A stretch of 64,000 nucleotides of DNA from Tharpella sp964457755 (GTDB lineage: Bacteria; Desulfobacterota; Anaeroferrophillalia; Anaeroferrophillales; Tharpellaceae): positions 130,920 through 194,919 of the forward strand of contig CAYWGC010000001.1 in NCBI GenBank assembly GCA_964457755.1, written 5' to 3'. Positions within the stretch are counted from its first letter, which is position 1, and each line of letters starts with the position of its first letter. Below are positions 52,972 through 62,444 of this stretch, piece by piece. The translations under genes were made by a program, and so were the position numbers. The notes under the pieces are model-generated. The model searched no databases, was not told where the DNA came from, and was given only the letters and a program-made list of their open reading frames with translations.

Positions 52972-53721
52972 TTAGATGTATAACCCACCATTACAGGAAA
53001 TAACCTGACCTGTGATGTAAGACGAATCATCGGAAGAGAGGAATTTGACCAAGTTGGCAACATCCTGAGAGCTTCCGGCACGACCTAAGGGGATCCCCTT
53101 GATGATAGACTTTTTAATATGATCCGGAATAGACTCAGTCATCGGGGTTTCAATAAAACCCGGGGCAACGGCATTTACCATAATTTGATACCGGGCCAGC
53201 TCTTTGGCCAGGGTTTTTGTCATACCGATAACCCCGGCCTTGGAAGCTGCATAGTTGACCTGTCCCACGTTTCCGGTGAGGGCGGTTACTGATGTCAGAT
53301 TGACAATCCTGCCGGAGCCTTGCTCCTTCATTATGGCCGCCGCCGCACGGATACAGTAAAAAACCCCTTTGAGGTTAACATCCATAACCTGGTCCCACTC
53401 CTGATCACTCATTTGCAAAAGCATGTTATCCCTGGTGATACCGGCATTATTAACCAGTATATCCAGATGCTTGAACTCACTTTTAATCTTTGAGAACATC
53501 GCATTCACATCCTCTATCACCCCAACACTCCCGCAACAAACAAGAACTTTTCCGCCAAAACTCTCAATATCCTTGACCAATTTTTCAGCAGCATCAAGAT
53601 CAACATCGTTAATAACAATATCCGCCCCGGCTTGCGCTAGAGTTTTGGCAATGGCCTTACCAATCCCTCTACCACATCCGGTTACCAGAGCGGTTTTGCC
53701 GGATAATGATTTTCTTGTCAT
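52972..53721 (-). CDS. SDR, 3-oxoacyl-(ACP/CoA) reductase type
   Basis: 249 residues, classical SDR length. The cofactor motif is TGCGRGIGKAI near residue 15. NNAG and the catalytic YAASK near residue 155 follow. A conserved IVNLTSVTALTGNVGQ precedes it, and VAPGFIETPM and SSDDSSYITGQVISCNGG close the family pattern. This is the FabG-like group, which reduces or oxidises 3-oxoacyl/3-hydroxyacyl groups, fitting beta-oxidation here. It lies 47 bases behind another SDR gene. Confidence 0.88.
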   Translation of the reverse strand: MTRKSLSGKTALVTGCGRGIGKAIAKTLAQAGADIVINDVDLDAAEKLVKDIESFGGKVLVCCGSVGVIEDVNAMFSKIKSEFKHLDILVNNAGITRDNMLLQMSDQEWDQVMDVNLKGVFYCIRAAAAIMKEQGSGRIVNLTSVTALTGNVGQVNYAASKAGVIGMTKTLAKELARYQIMVNAVAPGFIETPMTESIPDHIKKSIIKGIPLGRAGSSQDVANLVKFLSSDDSSYITGQVISCNGGLYI

Positions 53722-53768
53722 ATCATCCTCATTTAAAAAGGTTAAAAGTTCGTAATTTATTTACCCTT

Positions 53769-54611
53769 TCAATCTGTGGGGGCAGCCTTTTCTTTGTCGG
53801 ATTTTATGCGTATTTCAACTTTTTGTCGATTGATCTTACCCATTCCAAACCACCGGAAAAGGATATCAACCAGGCGTGGGAATATTACACCAAGTATTAT
53901 TAACGGCTTAACCGGCATACTGTTTACAAATACCCGACTTTTATATCTTGAGGTGCAATTAATAACTTCGTCTGCAACCTCCCGAGTTGTGCAAGATCCG
54001 AGAAAAGCTGGATAGTTCACCCCAATATTAAAAATCATACCGGCGTCAGCAACACCTCCCGGATTAACCGAAGAAACTTTTACGCCGGTCTCGTGTAACT
54101 CCTGGCGCAGAGCGTCGGTCCACATCTCCATTCCACCTTTTGACGTATCATAAAGAGAGTTGTAGATTTCACCCAACTTACCAGCCAGTGAGCTGATATT
54201 GATGATGTGTCCTTTTCTTCGAGCCAGCATCTTCGGCAGCAACAACTTTGTCATTTCCATGGGAGCGATCAGGTTGACATTAATGATAGAGGTGATGTCC
54301 TCTAAGTCATACTTTACAAAGTAACCATATTTCTCCAGCCCTGCATTGTTAACCAGAACATCAATATGGGGGGCGAGTTCATTTATCTGCTCGACCAAAT
54401 TTCTAATTTGCGATACTTCTCCCAGGTCAAAGGCAATGGCGTGGGCTTTGCCACCCAAGGCTTCAACCCGTTCACAGGTTTTTTGTAGACCTTCCATCGA
54501 TCTCGCGACCAGAATCAAATTGGCCTTTTTTTTAGCAAATTCTTCGGCAATATTAACCCCGAGTCCGCGACTCGCGCCGGTAACGATCACCCAGGCATTT
54601 TCTAAATTCAT
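53769..54611 (-). CDS. SDR with extended C-terminus
   Basis: 280 residues. The nucleotide motif is TGASRGLGVNIAEEF. NNAG, IINISSLAGK and the catalytic YDTSK are visible. The end (residues about 235-280) holds a hydrophobic stretch, LIILGVIFPRLVDILFRWFG, suggesting membrane attachment, as in several DltE-like or retinol-type SDRs. The substrate is unknown; a lipid or fatty aldehyde would suit. It precedes the FabG-like gene, and a terminator separates it from the acyl-CoA dehydrogenase gene upstream. Confidence 0.82.
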   Translation of the reverse strand: MNLENAWVIVTGASRGLGVNIAEEFAKKKANLILVARSMEGLQKTCERVEALGGKAHAIAFDLGEVSQIRNLVEQINELAPHIDVLVNNAGLEKYGYFVKYDLEDITSIINVNLIAPMEMTKLLLPKMLARRKGHIINISSLAGKLGEIYNSLYDTSKGGMEMWTDALRQELHETGVKVSSVNPGGVADAGMIFNIGVNYPAFLGSCTTREVADEVINCTSRYKSRVFVNSMPVKPLIILGVIFPRLVDILFRWFGMGKINRQKVEIRIKSDKEKAAPTD

Positions 54612-54639
54612 TTTTATTCTCCTAAATATTTATAACTTC

Positions 54640-54685
54640 AAAAAAATGGGATCAAGATCAACCCGTTCGAAAATCTTGACCCCAT
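54640..54685 (-). terminator. Terminator after the acyl-CoA dehydrogenase gene
   Basis: On the minus strand the arms ATGGGGTCAAGAT and ATCTTGATCCCAT (one G-T pair) enclose 14 bases and are followed by seven T bases. Confidence 0.82.
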
Positions 54686-54708
54686 CTTAAAGATTTATCT
54701 GTAATTTT

Positions 54709-55974
54709 TTACAAGGTTTCGCATTCGAACCAGTAGCGAGCATTTTCCAGGGTCTTCAAACCATATCCACCCATCCAGAGGCTAATAATCTTACTGTCCC
54801 GCCAATGCTTCTCAAGCCCGTACTCTCGGGCGTACCCGGCTGAACTCATAAAATCCATGGCTCGACTGCAAACCCGCTCTACGGCAATACTTGCATGCAC
54901 GGCCAAGCCTCTGCTTTTAAGGGTGAATCCTTCATCCCAAGATTTTGTGCCATAAATTTCAGGATGATCCCATTCCCTTATATAGGCCCACATCCAGGCG
55001 GATGTCGATTCAATGTTGATGGCTACTTCAGAAAGCATGTCAGCACAAATGCTGTGTTCTTTTAGAGGTTTGCCGGCAACGATTCGTTCGGTAGTCCATG
55101 TTTTAATAATATCATAAACCCCTTTCATAATCCCCACAGCCATGGCTGCAGCCCCGATTTGGCCCATGCTGACGGTTCGCAACCAGTACTTTGCATCGTC
55201 ACCCGGTCCGTGCAAGCGATATCGTTTGGGGATCCTGACATGGTCGAACCAGACATCCGAGTTCATATCCGCAGACATCCCGGCCTTATGATAAGGATTA
55301 CCAACCGCGACCCCTTCACTGTCACGCGGAACCAGGAAAAGGCCGAAGTCATTAAGATCCGTACTTCCTTTTTTGGTTGTTGCTATTACGACATAGAGGT
55401 CTCCGACCGTACCGGTGTTGGTGGCCCAGATTTTATGCCCGTTGATCACCCATTCATTGCCTTCAAGGGTGGCCGTAGTCTGTATGGTTTTCCCTTTCAA
55501 AACCCCAAGGTTTTCAACGTCAGCCCCACTTGCGGGTTCGGTGATCAGGTGGCTACCCATATATAATTCTTTGCCACAGAATTTAGGAGCAAACTCCTTA
55601 AGCAGTTCCATATTTCTTGTCGGTTTCATCAAGATCGGTACAAGTCCCCAAGTTGAACACAAGCAGGCCGTGGCAAATCCTGAATCAATTCGACTCAGCT
55701 CTTCAGCAACCATGCAGGTCAGGGCCATATATTCGTTTTCCGGTACATCTTGACCACCAAATTCAGCCGGGAAAAAAGCGGCATTAAGGCCGAAATCAAC
55801 CAAGATCTCTTTTAAGAGCGGCTCGACCAGCTTGTGATCTTTCCAGTCTTCATCTACGTGCTCTACGATTGGTTTCAATCGGTCTTCCGCCCATTTTCTA
55901 ACAGTGAGCCGCATTTGCGTTTGCAACTCTGAGCCCCACTCCTTCGGCCTAATAAAATCATCAATACCCGGCAT
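54709..55974 (-). CDS. Acyl-CoA dehydrogenase family protein lacking the usual Glu
   Basis: 421 residues. The fold signatures are present: FFPAEFGGQDVPENEYM, the FAD-binding GSHLITEPASGADVENL, and a WVINGHKIWATNTG segment. At the C-terminus the family motif for FAD and the catalytic base (RDAKI-x3-YEGT) reads RDSKIISLWMGG. The base Glu is Met here, and the alternative helix position (isovaleryl-CoA type) also seems to lack Glu. It may use another base, or catalyse something other than simple alpha-beta dehydrogenation. GGAG precedes the ATG at 55974. A strong -24/-12 element lies about 125 bases upstream. Confidence 0.85.
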   Translation of the reverse strand: MPGIDDFIRPKEWGSELQTQMRLTVRKWAEDRLKPIVEHVDEDWKDHKLVEPLLKEILVDFGLNAAFFPAEFGGQDVPENEYMALTCMVAEELSRIDSGFATACLCSTWGLVPILMKPTRNMELLKEFAPKFCGKELYMGSHLITEPASGADVENLGVLKGKTIQTTATLEGNEWVINGHKIWATNTGTVGDLYVVIATTKKGSTDLNDFGLFLVPRDSEGVAVGNPYHKAGMSADMNSDVWFDHVRIPKRYRLHGPGDDAKYWLRTVSMGQIGAAAMAVGIMKGVYDIIKTWTTERIVAGKPLKEHSICADMLSEVAINIESTSAWMWAYIREWDHPEIYGTKSWDEGFTLKSRGLAVHASIAVERVCSRAMDFMSSAGYAREYGLEKHWRDSKIISLWMGGYGLKTLENARYWFECETL

Positions 55975-56096
55975 ATCAAGTCTCCACTTTTTGTTAGCTG
56001 TAGCCAACATGGCCCAGCATCAGGTTTTAAAGGCAGCCTAATTTGTCCCGCTAAACAGCAACCTTAACTTCATTATATCTATGACTGTATTTAGTT

Positions 56097-56112
56097 TGCA
56101 GGAAATGTGCCA
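56097..56112 (-). promoter_or_regulatory. Sigma-54 promoter for the acyl-CoA dehydrogenase gene
   Basis: On the minus strand TGGCAC-ATTTC-CTGCA is close to the consensus TGGCAC-N5-TTGCA, with GG and GC ten bases apart. Confidence 0.78.
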
Positions 56113-56208
56113 GGCCGACTTATTCAAAAATTAACCTATAAATTCAACTTGTTACTTAACTAAAAGCGGAATATGGAATGCATTTGAAATTTCAATTAAA
56201 CAGGACAG

Positions 56209-56309
56209 AAATGACCCGAAGCAGGCATGCCGGTTCTCAACCCATTACAATGACAAGACATATTGCGATATGCCAATTACGGCCCACTCATGGGTCATTT
56301 ACAACCCAT
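56209..56309. promoter_or_regulatory. Candidate enhancer region
   Basis: AAATGACCC (56209-56217) and its complement GGGTCATTT (56292-56300) face each other. The second lies in a dyad ATGGGT-N8-ACCCAT (56290-56309) over the end of the regulator gene. ACCCATTACA at 56240 also occurs at 52454. The region lies 100-200 bases before the -24 element. Confidence 0.45.
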
Positions 56310-59300
56310 CTTCGTGAGATAGGAGTCCGCATGATTTCATCTTGCGATAAAGCGTCTTGCGGCCTATGCCGAGAATTGATGCGACTCGAGTCCGGCTCCA
56401 CTGATTCTCTTCCAGAAGACGGCCAATATATCTTTTCTCAAACTCCACCACAACTTCATGTAAAGGACGGTCGGAAGATTCCACAGGTTCTATATTCAGC
56501 TCAACTGAGTCAGCCGGACTCTCGTCAGAATCAGCAATCCCCAAAAAATCCAGACGATTAAGGGCGACATACCGGTGCAATGTGTTTTGTAACTCCCGAA
56601 CATTCCCGGACCACTCATAGTCCAACATCCGGGAGACAACTTGGGCGGGCAAATGAGGCTCAGTTTTTTCATACCCGTTTGCATGCCAAAAATGTTCGAT
56701 GAGCAGAGGGATATCTTCACGTCTTTCGCGCAGGGATGGCATATGTATAGGGAAGATATTAACCCGATAATAAAAATCTTCCCGCATCAGGCCTTTCACA
56801 ACCTGATTTTTCAGACCCAGATTAGTTGCGGCGACAATGCGAAAGTCGGGTTTTTTTAACTCGCGACTTCCCAAAGGCGTAAAACCTCCCCCCTCCAGAG
56901 CCCGCAAAAGTTTAACTTGTAAATTGAGGCTGAGTTCACCTAATTCATCCAAAAACAGGGTACCCTTGTCAGCCAGCTCCAAAAAACCCTCTTTATCTGT
57001 AACGGCACCGGTAAAAGCCCCTTTTTTGTATCCGAAAAACTCACTTTCGAGTAAATTTTCCGGGATCGCACCACAGTTAACCGGAAGAAATCGGCCGCCT
57101 TTACGATCGCTCATATCGTGAATAGCGCGAGCCGCCAACTCTTTGCCCGTACCTGATTTTCCATATATTATTACCGGCACATCAGTAGCTGCAGCCTTAA
57201 TAATAAGTTCGTAAATTTCCTGCATAATCGCACTTTTGCCTATGATGTTGGCGAATTTATAGCGATCTTTAATGTTGGAACGTAAACGAATATTTTCTTT
57301 TCTCAGGTATTCTTCCCGACCCTGCAAAGCTTCCACAGCCTGCTTACATTCCGTTATATCAACAAAGAATCCTTCGATCAGTTTTATTGCTCCATTCTCC
57401 TCATAGACCGTTCGTGCATGCAGGGAAGCCCACATAACGCTTCCATCTTTACGCCGAAACTGAACTTCCAAGCCGGATATAGCTTGTTCACTCTGGATGA
57501 GATCGAGAAATTTATGCCGATCCGCCGAAGCCACGTACAACTGTTTGCCAATGTCATCGACACTATCTAACAACTCTTTGGTAGAGTCGTAACCCAAGAG
57601 CCGGGCCATAGCTGGATTGGCACTTAAAAACTTACCGTCCGGCGTAATTTGTAAAATACCTTCCACCGCATTTTCGAAAATACTGCGGTATTGTGCTTCG
57701 GTGGTTTTAAGGTTTGAAAAGAGTTTGGCATTTTCGACCGAAATGGCAATCTGAGTAGCCAGGATTTTTATTACTTCAAGCCTCTCAATCGTAAAAACCC
57801 CGGCCGACAAGCTGTTTTCCAGATAGATTATACCAGTCAGTTCCATCTTATGGATAATCGGGACGCACAAGATTGACCTAGAATTATTTCCTCTAATATA
57901 TGGATCTTGCACAAACCGTCCTTCGCGGAAAGCGTCGTATAAAACCACATTTTCCATGGTTCGAACCACATGCTCGACAATCTCCAAGCTTATATCTTTA
58001 AAATCTTCAACCGGAACTCCCGATCGCGAGAGCACTATCTCCTGGTCCAGAGTACTGTAAGCTTCGACCTCCAGACCGCCACTCTGCTTAAACATAAGAA
58101 CACCTTTTTGGGCTCCAACATTCTCCATCAAGACTTTCATGAAAATATTGATAAGCTCGTCAATAAGGATCTCACTTGAGACGGCCTGGGAGGCTTTTAT
58201 AACCGAGACCAGGTCGATGCCATCGAGCCGGGATTGTGCGGCGGCACCGGTGAAAGCAATTTCACCTTTGGCAATATAGTTAATCGCAGAATCGCTATTT
58301 TTCATCAGGTCGGGGTATTTTTTTTCCAGATGTTTTACCTTTCGCAGAGCCCCCCATTGCCTATAGCTGCTCCAAGCTTTATGCATATAGAGCCGGGCCA
58401 GAGTATCTTTACCTTTATTCAGCCAGAACTTTGCGGTCAGTTCAAAGGAGAGAGCTTCTTCATTGATATAACCATTTTTATGGGCCTCAGCTATGGCCAG
58501 GTCGTAATGCTCGAAAGCCTCCATCTCACACCCCAAGATACGCAGACGCTCAGCTTCCACTAAAAGGTATTTATGACGATGATTCATCGGGGCATGATTG
58601 GCCCAAATTTCCATCTTGCCTTGATTCTGAACCACTTTTCGTAATATTTCAGCCTTTTCCCCTTGCGCGGCCTTTGCATAGCAGGCCAAACGAATCAAAG
58701 AATCATAGAAGTAAAAAACCGGGACAACAAACATGGCGAGGGTGCCATCAAGGTAGCTCTCGGCCTGTCGAGCATCCTCCAATGCAAGTTCATATTCTGC
58801 AAACAGATAACCGAGAATCATCTTATTTAGGTAGAAATAGTTGAGTGCGTGTCGATCTTCAACTTGTCGATGCTGAGCCGGCATTACCCGTTCATCATAC
58901 ACCTCCCCCAGCAAGATGTGAGGCTCCCCCTTGCCTCCTCTCAGGTTTAAAACCGCCTGTTGAAAAACCGAATGAAAATGCAAAACGGTCACCTGCCGAT
59001 GTTGCTTTAGCGCCAGATTGAAACGCTCCATCTCCTCCACTACCCAGGCCAGATCCTGACCTGATAAATAGGCGTGGGAGCATCGATTAAAGGCGCAGAA
59101 ATCGGCAAATTGAAGGTCGCCGGTCGCCATGCCGCTCTGATACCCAGCCAGTAGAGGATCAAGCGTTTCACGAAGATGTTCCCTGTTATGACGAATATGG
59201 ACATTAAAAACCTCGATGTTTTTACAACGGAATTCACTGCAATCTTTCTTTTCGGCAAGTTCCATTCCCAACTTGCCATATTGATAGCCGGTATCGATAT

Positions 59301-62181
59301 CTGCATAAAGACCGGTCAAGATAAAACCATATACCGAATATAAAAAAGCGGACTCGGGTAAGTTGCCGTAAATAACCGACAAGGTGACGGTTTTAAAGAC
59401 CATCAACGGAAAAAGACGCGGACGGGAAAAATAGACCGGAACACAAATATCGGACAACAACTTAAATGCAGCCTTTTTAACGAGATCAGTCATACTTGGC
59501 ATTTGCACCAGTTCCTCAATCGTTTTTTTCTGCAAAAGTGATCTGGTCTCCACAAAGGCAGCCTGTACATCCTTGATCTCGGGGTGCTCAGGAAAACAGA
59601 TACCCAACAGCTTCAGTATTGCAAAGCCCGAATCTATCGCCTCCGTTAACCGATTCTGGGCAAGATAGGCCTGGATACGGCTCCTGTAAGCGCTGACCTG
59701 ATCAAGAGGATTCCTAGAATTCCTTTTTACCTCTCCAAACAGAACTTCTATCTCGTCTAGATTCACGTTCATATAGGCTGTCTGTAAGGTTTCCGTGTAG
59801 AGAGATAAGGTCAGATCATAATTAGTTTTCCAAGCCTCTGAAGAGAGGAGCCCCAAGCCGGTCTTTGCATACTGAAAAGCATGTTCGAATGCTGCAGAAT
59901 TCTTGGCTTGCCGGCTGGCGATCAAGTTAAATTCCGCCACCTGGTTACGTTCATCCCGATCTTTGATAAGTTTTTCGGAGATATTCAGATGACGAACAAT
60001 TTCAAAAACTTCATCCTCAAGTTTCCCGGGATTGGTAGATTTAATTTTATTCCGACCAAGCTCCAGGTGTATCTCTCTACTCCACTCTTGATCAGTCATC
60101 TCAAATATGGCCTGCTGGATACGATCATGCAAAAACTTGAACGTGACAACTTCATCAGAACCTGTACCTGCATTAACACCTTGATAGTCAACACTGGAAA
60201 TAAGTAAGCCATTTTCGACCGCGGGCAAGATCTCCTGCAACAAGCGGTTGAAACCTTTTTCCATAATCGCATCCAGGGTAACAAGGTCAAATCGATTCCC
60301 GATACAGGCCCCTACTTTAACAATACTCAGAGTGTCGGCAGGAAGTCGTTCAACAGTTCTTATAAGCAAATCAACTACGTTTTCCGTAACGCTCAACTCC
60401 TTGATCTTCTGCAGATCCCATTGCCAACGCCGATTATCCAACGCAAACCACAACAAACCTTCCTGAAATATTGCATTAAGAAAACAGGTAATAAAGAACG
60501 GATTGCCATTGGTTTTTTCCCATACCGTACGCGTCAGAAAACTGACTTGGGATTTTTTCAATTTAAGTGTATCAGCGATAAATTGGGTGATATCGATCAA
60601 ATCCAATGGCTCTAAAACAATCTCCTCGACACAGCCCCCTTCAGACCGCAACACTTCAATGGTATCATTCAATGCATTAAATTGGGCCACTTCATTTGAA
60701 CGATAGGCACAAATCAATAAAATGTACTTCGTCTCTTCATCCGCCATAACCGAGCTAAGCAGCTTAAGTGAAGCGACATCGGCCCATTGCAAGTCATCGA
60801 GAAAGACCACCAGAGAATGACCGGCCTCTCCAAAAATCCTGAAAAACTTTGTAATGGTATGAATGAACCGGTTTTGTGACTCTATCGGTTTCAATTCTTC
60901 AATCGCTGGTTGAGGGCCAATGATTAATTCCATTTCCGGATAAATATCGATAATTATCTGCCCGTTAGCACCGAGCGCAGTTAATATTTTCTCTTTCCAG
61001 CGCTTGAGATTATCCGGGCTCTCTCTTAAAAGCTGACGGATCAGGGAAACAAAAATATCAACCAAGACACCATAGGGAATGTGTTGGGCGGCCCGATTAA
61101 ATTTACCCGACAAAAGAAAACCCATTTTTTGTGGTGTCAGAAAATAAATTTCATTTACGATTGAGGTTTTTCCGATGCCAGCGTCACCGGATATCAGGAT
61201 TAATTCCTTACGACCTTGGCATACATTCTCAAAACTCTTAGAAAGAAGGCTTAATTCCCGATTGCGCCCATAAAGTTTTTCCGGGATTTTTAAGAGGTGA
61301 GAAAAATCAAACTGACCAAGGCTGAAGTCATCTATCCAACCGCTTGCCGCCAACCGGCTAAGACATTTTTCCAGGTCTGCGACCAGACCGGAAGCACTTT
61401 GATAGCGCTGCTCCACTTCTTTGGCCATAAGTTTGGTTATCATGTTGGATATGATCAGGGGCAGGCCCGGGTTGGTTTCATAAGGTGACAAAGGACGCTT
61501 GGCCAGGATAAAATGAACCAACTCGACCGGGTCTGTGGCGCTAAACGGCGGACGTCCGGTGGCCAGCTCATAGAGCGTCGCACCCAAAGAGTAAAGGTCG
61601 GATCTTAAATCAACCGTCCGGTTCATGCGACCGGTCTGTTCCGGGGAAGTGTAGGGCAAAGAGCCTTCAAGCACTTCGATTATAGCGATGGATTCCTCTC
61701 GTGGCAGATTGGATGCTATATAGAAGCCGGTAAGATGGCTTTGCAGTGAGTCGGGATTTAAAAGAAAATTATCAGGGTTAAGATTTTTATGAATAATATA
61801 GCTTTTGTGGATATTCTCAATATTCACCGCCATAGATAAGGCGACACCTAAAAAATCTCTCAAGCTTAATCCGCCAGCAAGATGAAAACCGGACTTGATC
61901 ATGCCCCTAAGAGAATTGCCTCCGGCATCCTCATAAACAACCACCATCCGATCATGATGCTCATCTAATGAAAGGGGCTGAATTACACCCGTAATTCCCA
62001 TCTCCTTGAGCAAGTTATACTCGTTCCTTAAAAACACCCGACCCCTGGATGCAGTATACTTTCCTGAAGCTACTTTAAGGATTACCGGTTTACGATCCGC
62101 CTTTTGTATAGCCCGCAAAGCGTTCATATCCCTTTTTTGCTCTAGAACTTCAACTATGCTGTAGCCAGGGGGCATTTTCAT
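56299..62181 (-). CDS. 1960-aa pseudokinase-ATPase-GAF-PAS-sigma-54 activator
   Basis: Domains in order: a Ser/Thr-kinase-like domain (1-275), an ATPase with Walker A GDAGIGKT (near 332) and Walker B LVVFLDDLQWAD, a long helical TPR-like region (to about 1290), GAF (about 1330-1490), PAS (about 1500-1600), a sigma-54 AAA+ domain (Walker A YGKSGTGKE near 1673, GAFTGA near 1721), and a Fis-type HTH (ASILGIGRKTLYRKM). In the kinase part K36 is kept but HRD is HKN (131-133) and DFG reads TGF, so it is probably a pseudokinase that still binds ligand or partner. The usual member of this kinase-ATPase class ends in a histidine kinase. Here the output is direct transcription activation. Likely targets: the two sigma-54 promoters nearby. 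Confidence 0.9.
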   Translation of the reverse strand: MKMPPGYSIVEVLEQKRDMNALRAIQKADRKPVILKVASGKYTASRGRVFLRNEYNLLKEMGITGVIQPLSLDEHHDRMVVVYEDAGGNSLRGMIKSGFHLAGGLSLRDFLGVALSMAVNIENIHKSYIIHKNLNPDNFLLNPDSLQSHLTGFYIASNLPREESIAIIEVLEGSLPYTSPEQTGRMNRTVDLRSDLYSLGATLYELATGRPPFSATDPVELVHFILAKRPLSPYETNPGLPLIISNMITKLMAKEVEQRYQSASGLVADLEKCLSRLAASGWIDDFSLGQFDFSHLLKIPEKLYGRNRELSLLSKSFENVCQGRKELILISGDAGIGKTSIVNEIYFLTPQKMGFLLSGKFNRAAQHIPYGVLVDIFVSLIRQLLRESPDNLKRWKEKILTALGANGQIIIDIYPEMELIIGPQPAIEELKPIESQNRFIHTITKFFRIFGEAGHSLVVFLDDLQWADVASLKLLSSVMADEETKYILLICAYRSNEVAQFNALNDTIEVLRSEGGCVEEIVLEPLDLIDITQFIADTLKLKKSQVSFLTRTVWEKTNGNPFFITCFLNAIFQEGLLWFALDNRRWQWDLQKIKELSVTENVVDLLIRTVERLPADTLSIVKVGACIGNRFDLVTLDAIMEKGFNRLLQEILPAVENGLLISSVDYQGVNAGTGSDEVVTFKFLHDRIQQAIFEMTDQEWSREIHLELGRNKIKSTNPGKLEDEVFEIVRHLNISEKLIKDRDERNQVAEFNLIASRQAKNSAAFEHAFQYAKTGLGLLSSEAWKTNYDLTLSLYTETLQTAYMNVNLDEIEVLFGEVKRNSRNPLDQVSAYRSRIQAYLAQNRLTEAIDSGFAILKLLGICFPEHPEIKDVQAAFVETRSLLQKKTIEELVQMPSMTDLVKKAAFKLLSDICVPVYFSRPRLFPLMVFKTVTLSVIYGNLPESAFLYSVYGFILTGLYADIDTGYQYGKLGMELAEKKDCSEFRCKNIEVFNVHIRHNREHLRETLDPLLAGYQSGMATGDLQFADFCAFNRCSHAYLSGQDLAWVVEEMERFNLALKQHRQVTVLHFHSVFQQAVLNLRGGKGEPHILLGEVYDERVMPAQHRQVEDRHALNYFYLNKMILGYLFAEYELALEDARQAESYLDGTLAMFVVPVFYFYDSLIRLACYAKAAQGEKAEILRKVVQNQGKMEIWANHAPMNHRHKYLLVEAERLRILGCEMEAFEHYDLAIAEAHKNGYINEEALSFELTAKFWLNKGKDTLARLYMHKAWSSYRQWGALRKVKHLEKKYPDLMKNSDSAINYIAKGEIAFTGAAAQSRLDGIDLVSVIKASQAVSSEILIDELINIFMKVLMENVGAQKGVLMFKQSGGLEVEAYSTLDQEIVLSRSGVPVEDFKDISLEIVEHVVRTMENVVLYDAFREGRFVQDPYIRGNNSRSILCVPIIHKMELTGIIYLENSLSAGVFTIERLEVIKILATQIAISVENAKLFSNLKTTEAQYRSIFENAVEGILQITPDGKFLSANPAMARLLGYDSTKELLDSVDDIGKQLYVASADRHKFLDLIQSEQAISGLEVQFRRKDGSVMWASLHARTVYEENGAIKLIEGFFVDITECKQAVEALQGREEYLRKENIRLRSNIKDRYKFANIIGKSAIMQEIYELIIKAAATDVPVIIYGKSGTGKELAARAIHDMSDRKGGRFLPVNCGAIPENLLESEFFGYKKGAFTGAVTDKEGFLELADKGTLFLDELGELSLNLQVKLLRALEGGGFTPLGSRELKKPDFRIVAATNLGLKNQVVKGLMREDFYYRVNIFPIHMPSLRERREDIPLLIEHFWHANGYEKTEPHLPAQVVSRMLDYEWSGNVRELQNTLHRYVALNRLDFLGIADSDESPADSVELNIEPVESSDRPLHEVVVEFEKRYIGRLLEENQWSRTRVASILGIGRKTLYRKMKSCGLLSHEDGL

Positions 62182-62299
62182 CGACTAATCCTTATCATTA
62201 TAAGCGCCAGGTAATTTCAGGAGAATTACGCAAAGGTAGTCTGTGATATCTGGATTTGCGATAACCCACCATCATAGAGCCCATACATTGATGACCTTC

Positions 62300-62319
62300 G
62301 GGAAGCTACACAGCTTCCC
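62300..62319. repeat. 8-bp inverted repeat after the thiolase gene
   Basis: GGGAAGCT-ACAC-AGCTTCCC lies in the 263-base gap between the thiolase stop and the regulator start. No T run, so terminator function is uncertain. No gene is visible in this gap. Confidence 0.45.
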
Positions 62320-62444
62320 TCATCGGGGGAAAAGTCTTGGCCTCCATATTGAAAAGCCGGCCCAGCAACATCCCAAAACCATACTGGTTGCAGCTAATTC
62401 AAGATATGACAAGCGATAGAGCTATCAGTCGGTAACGGTGTCAA

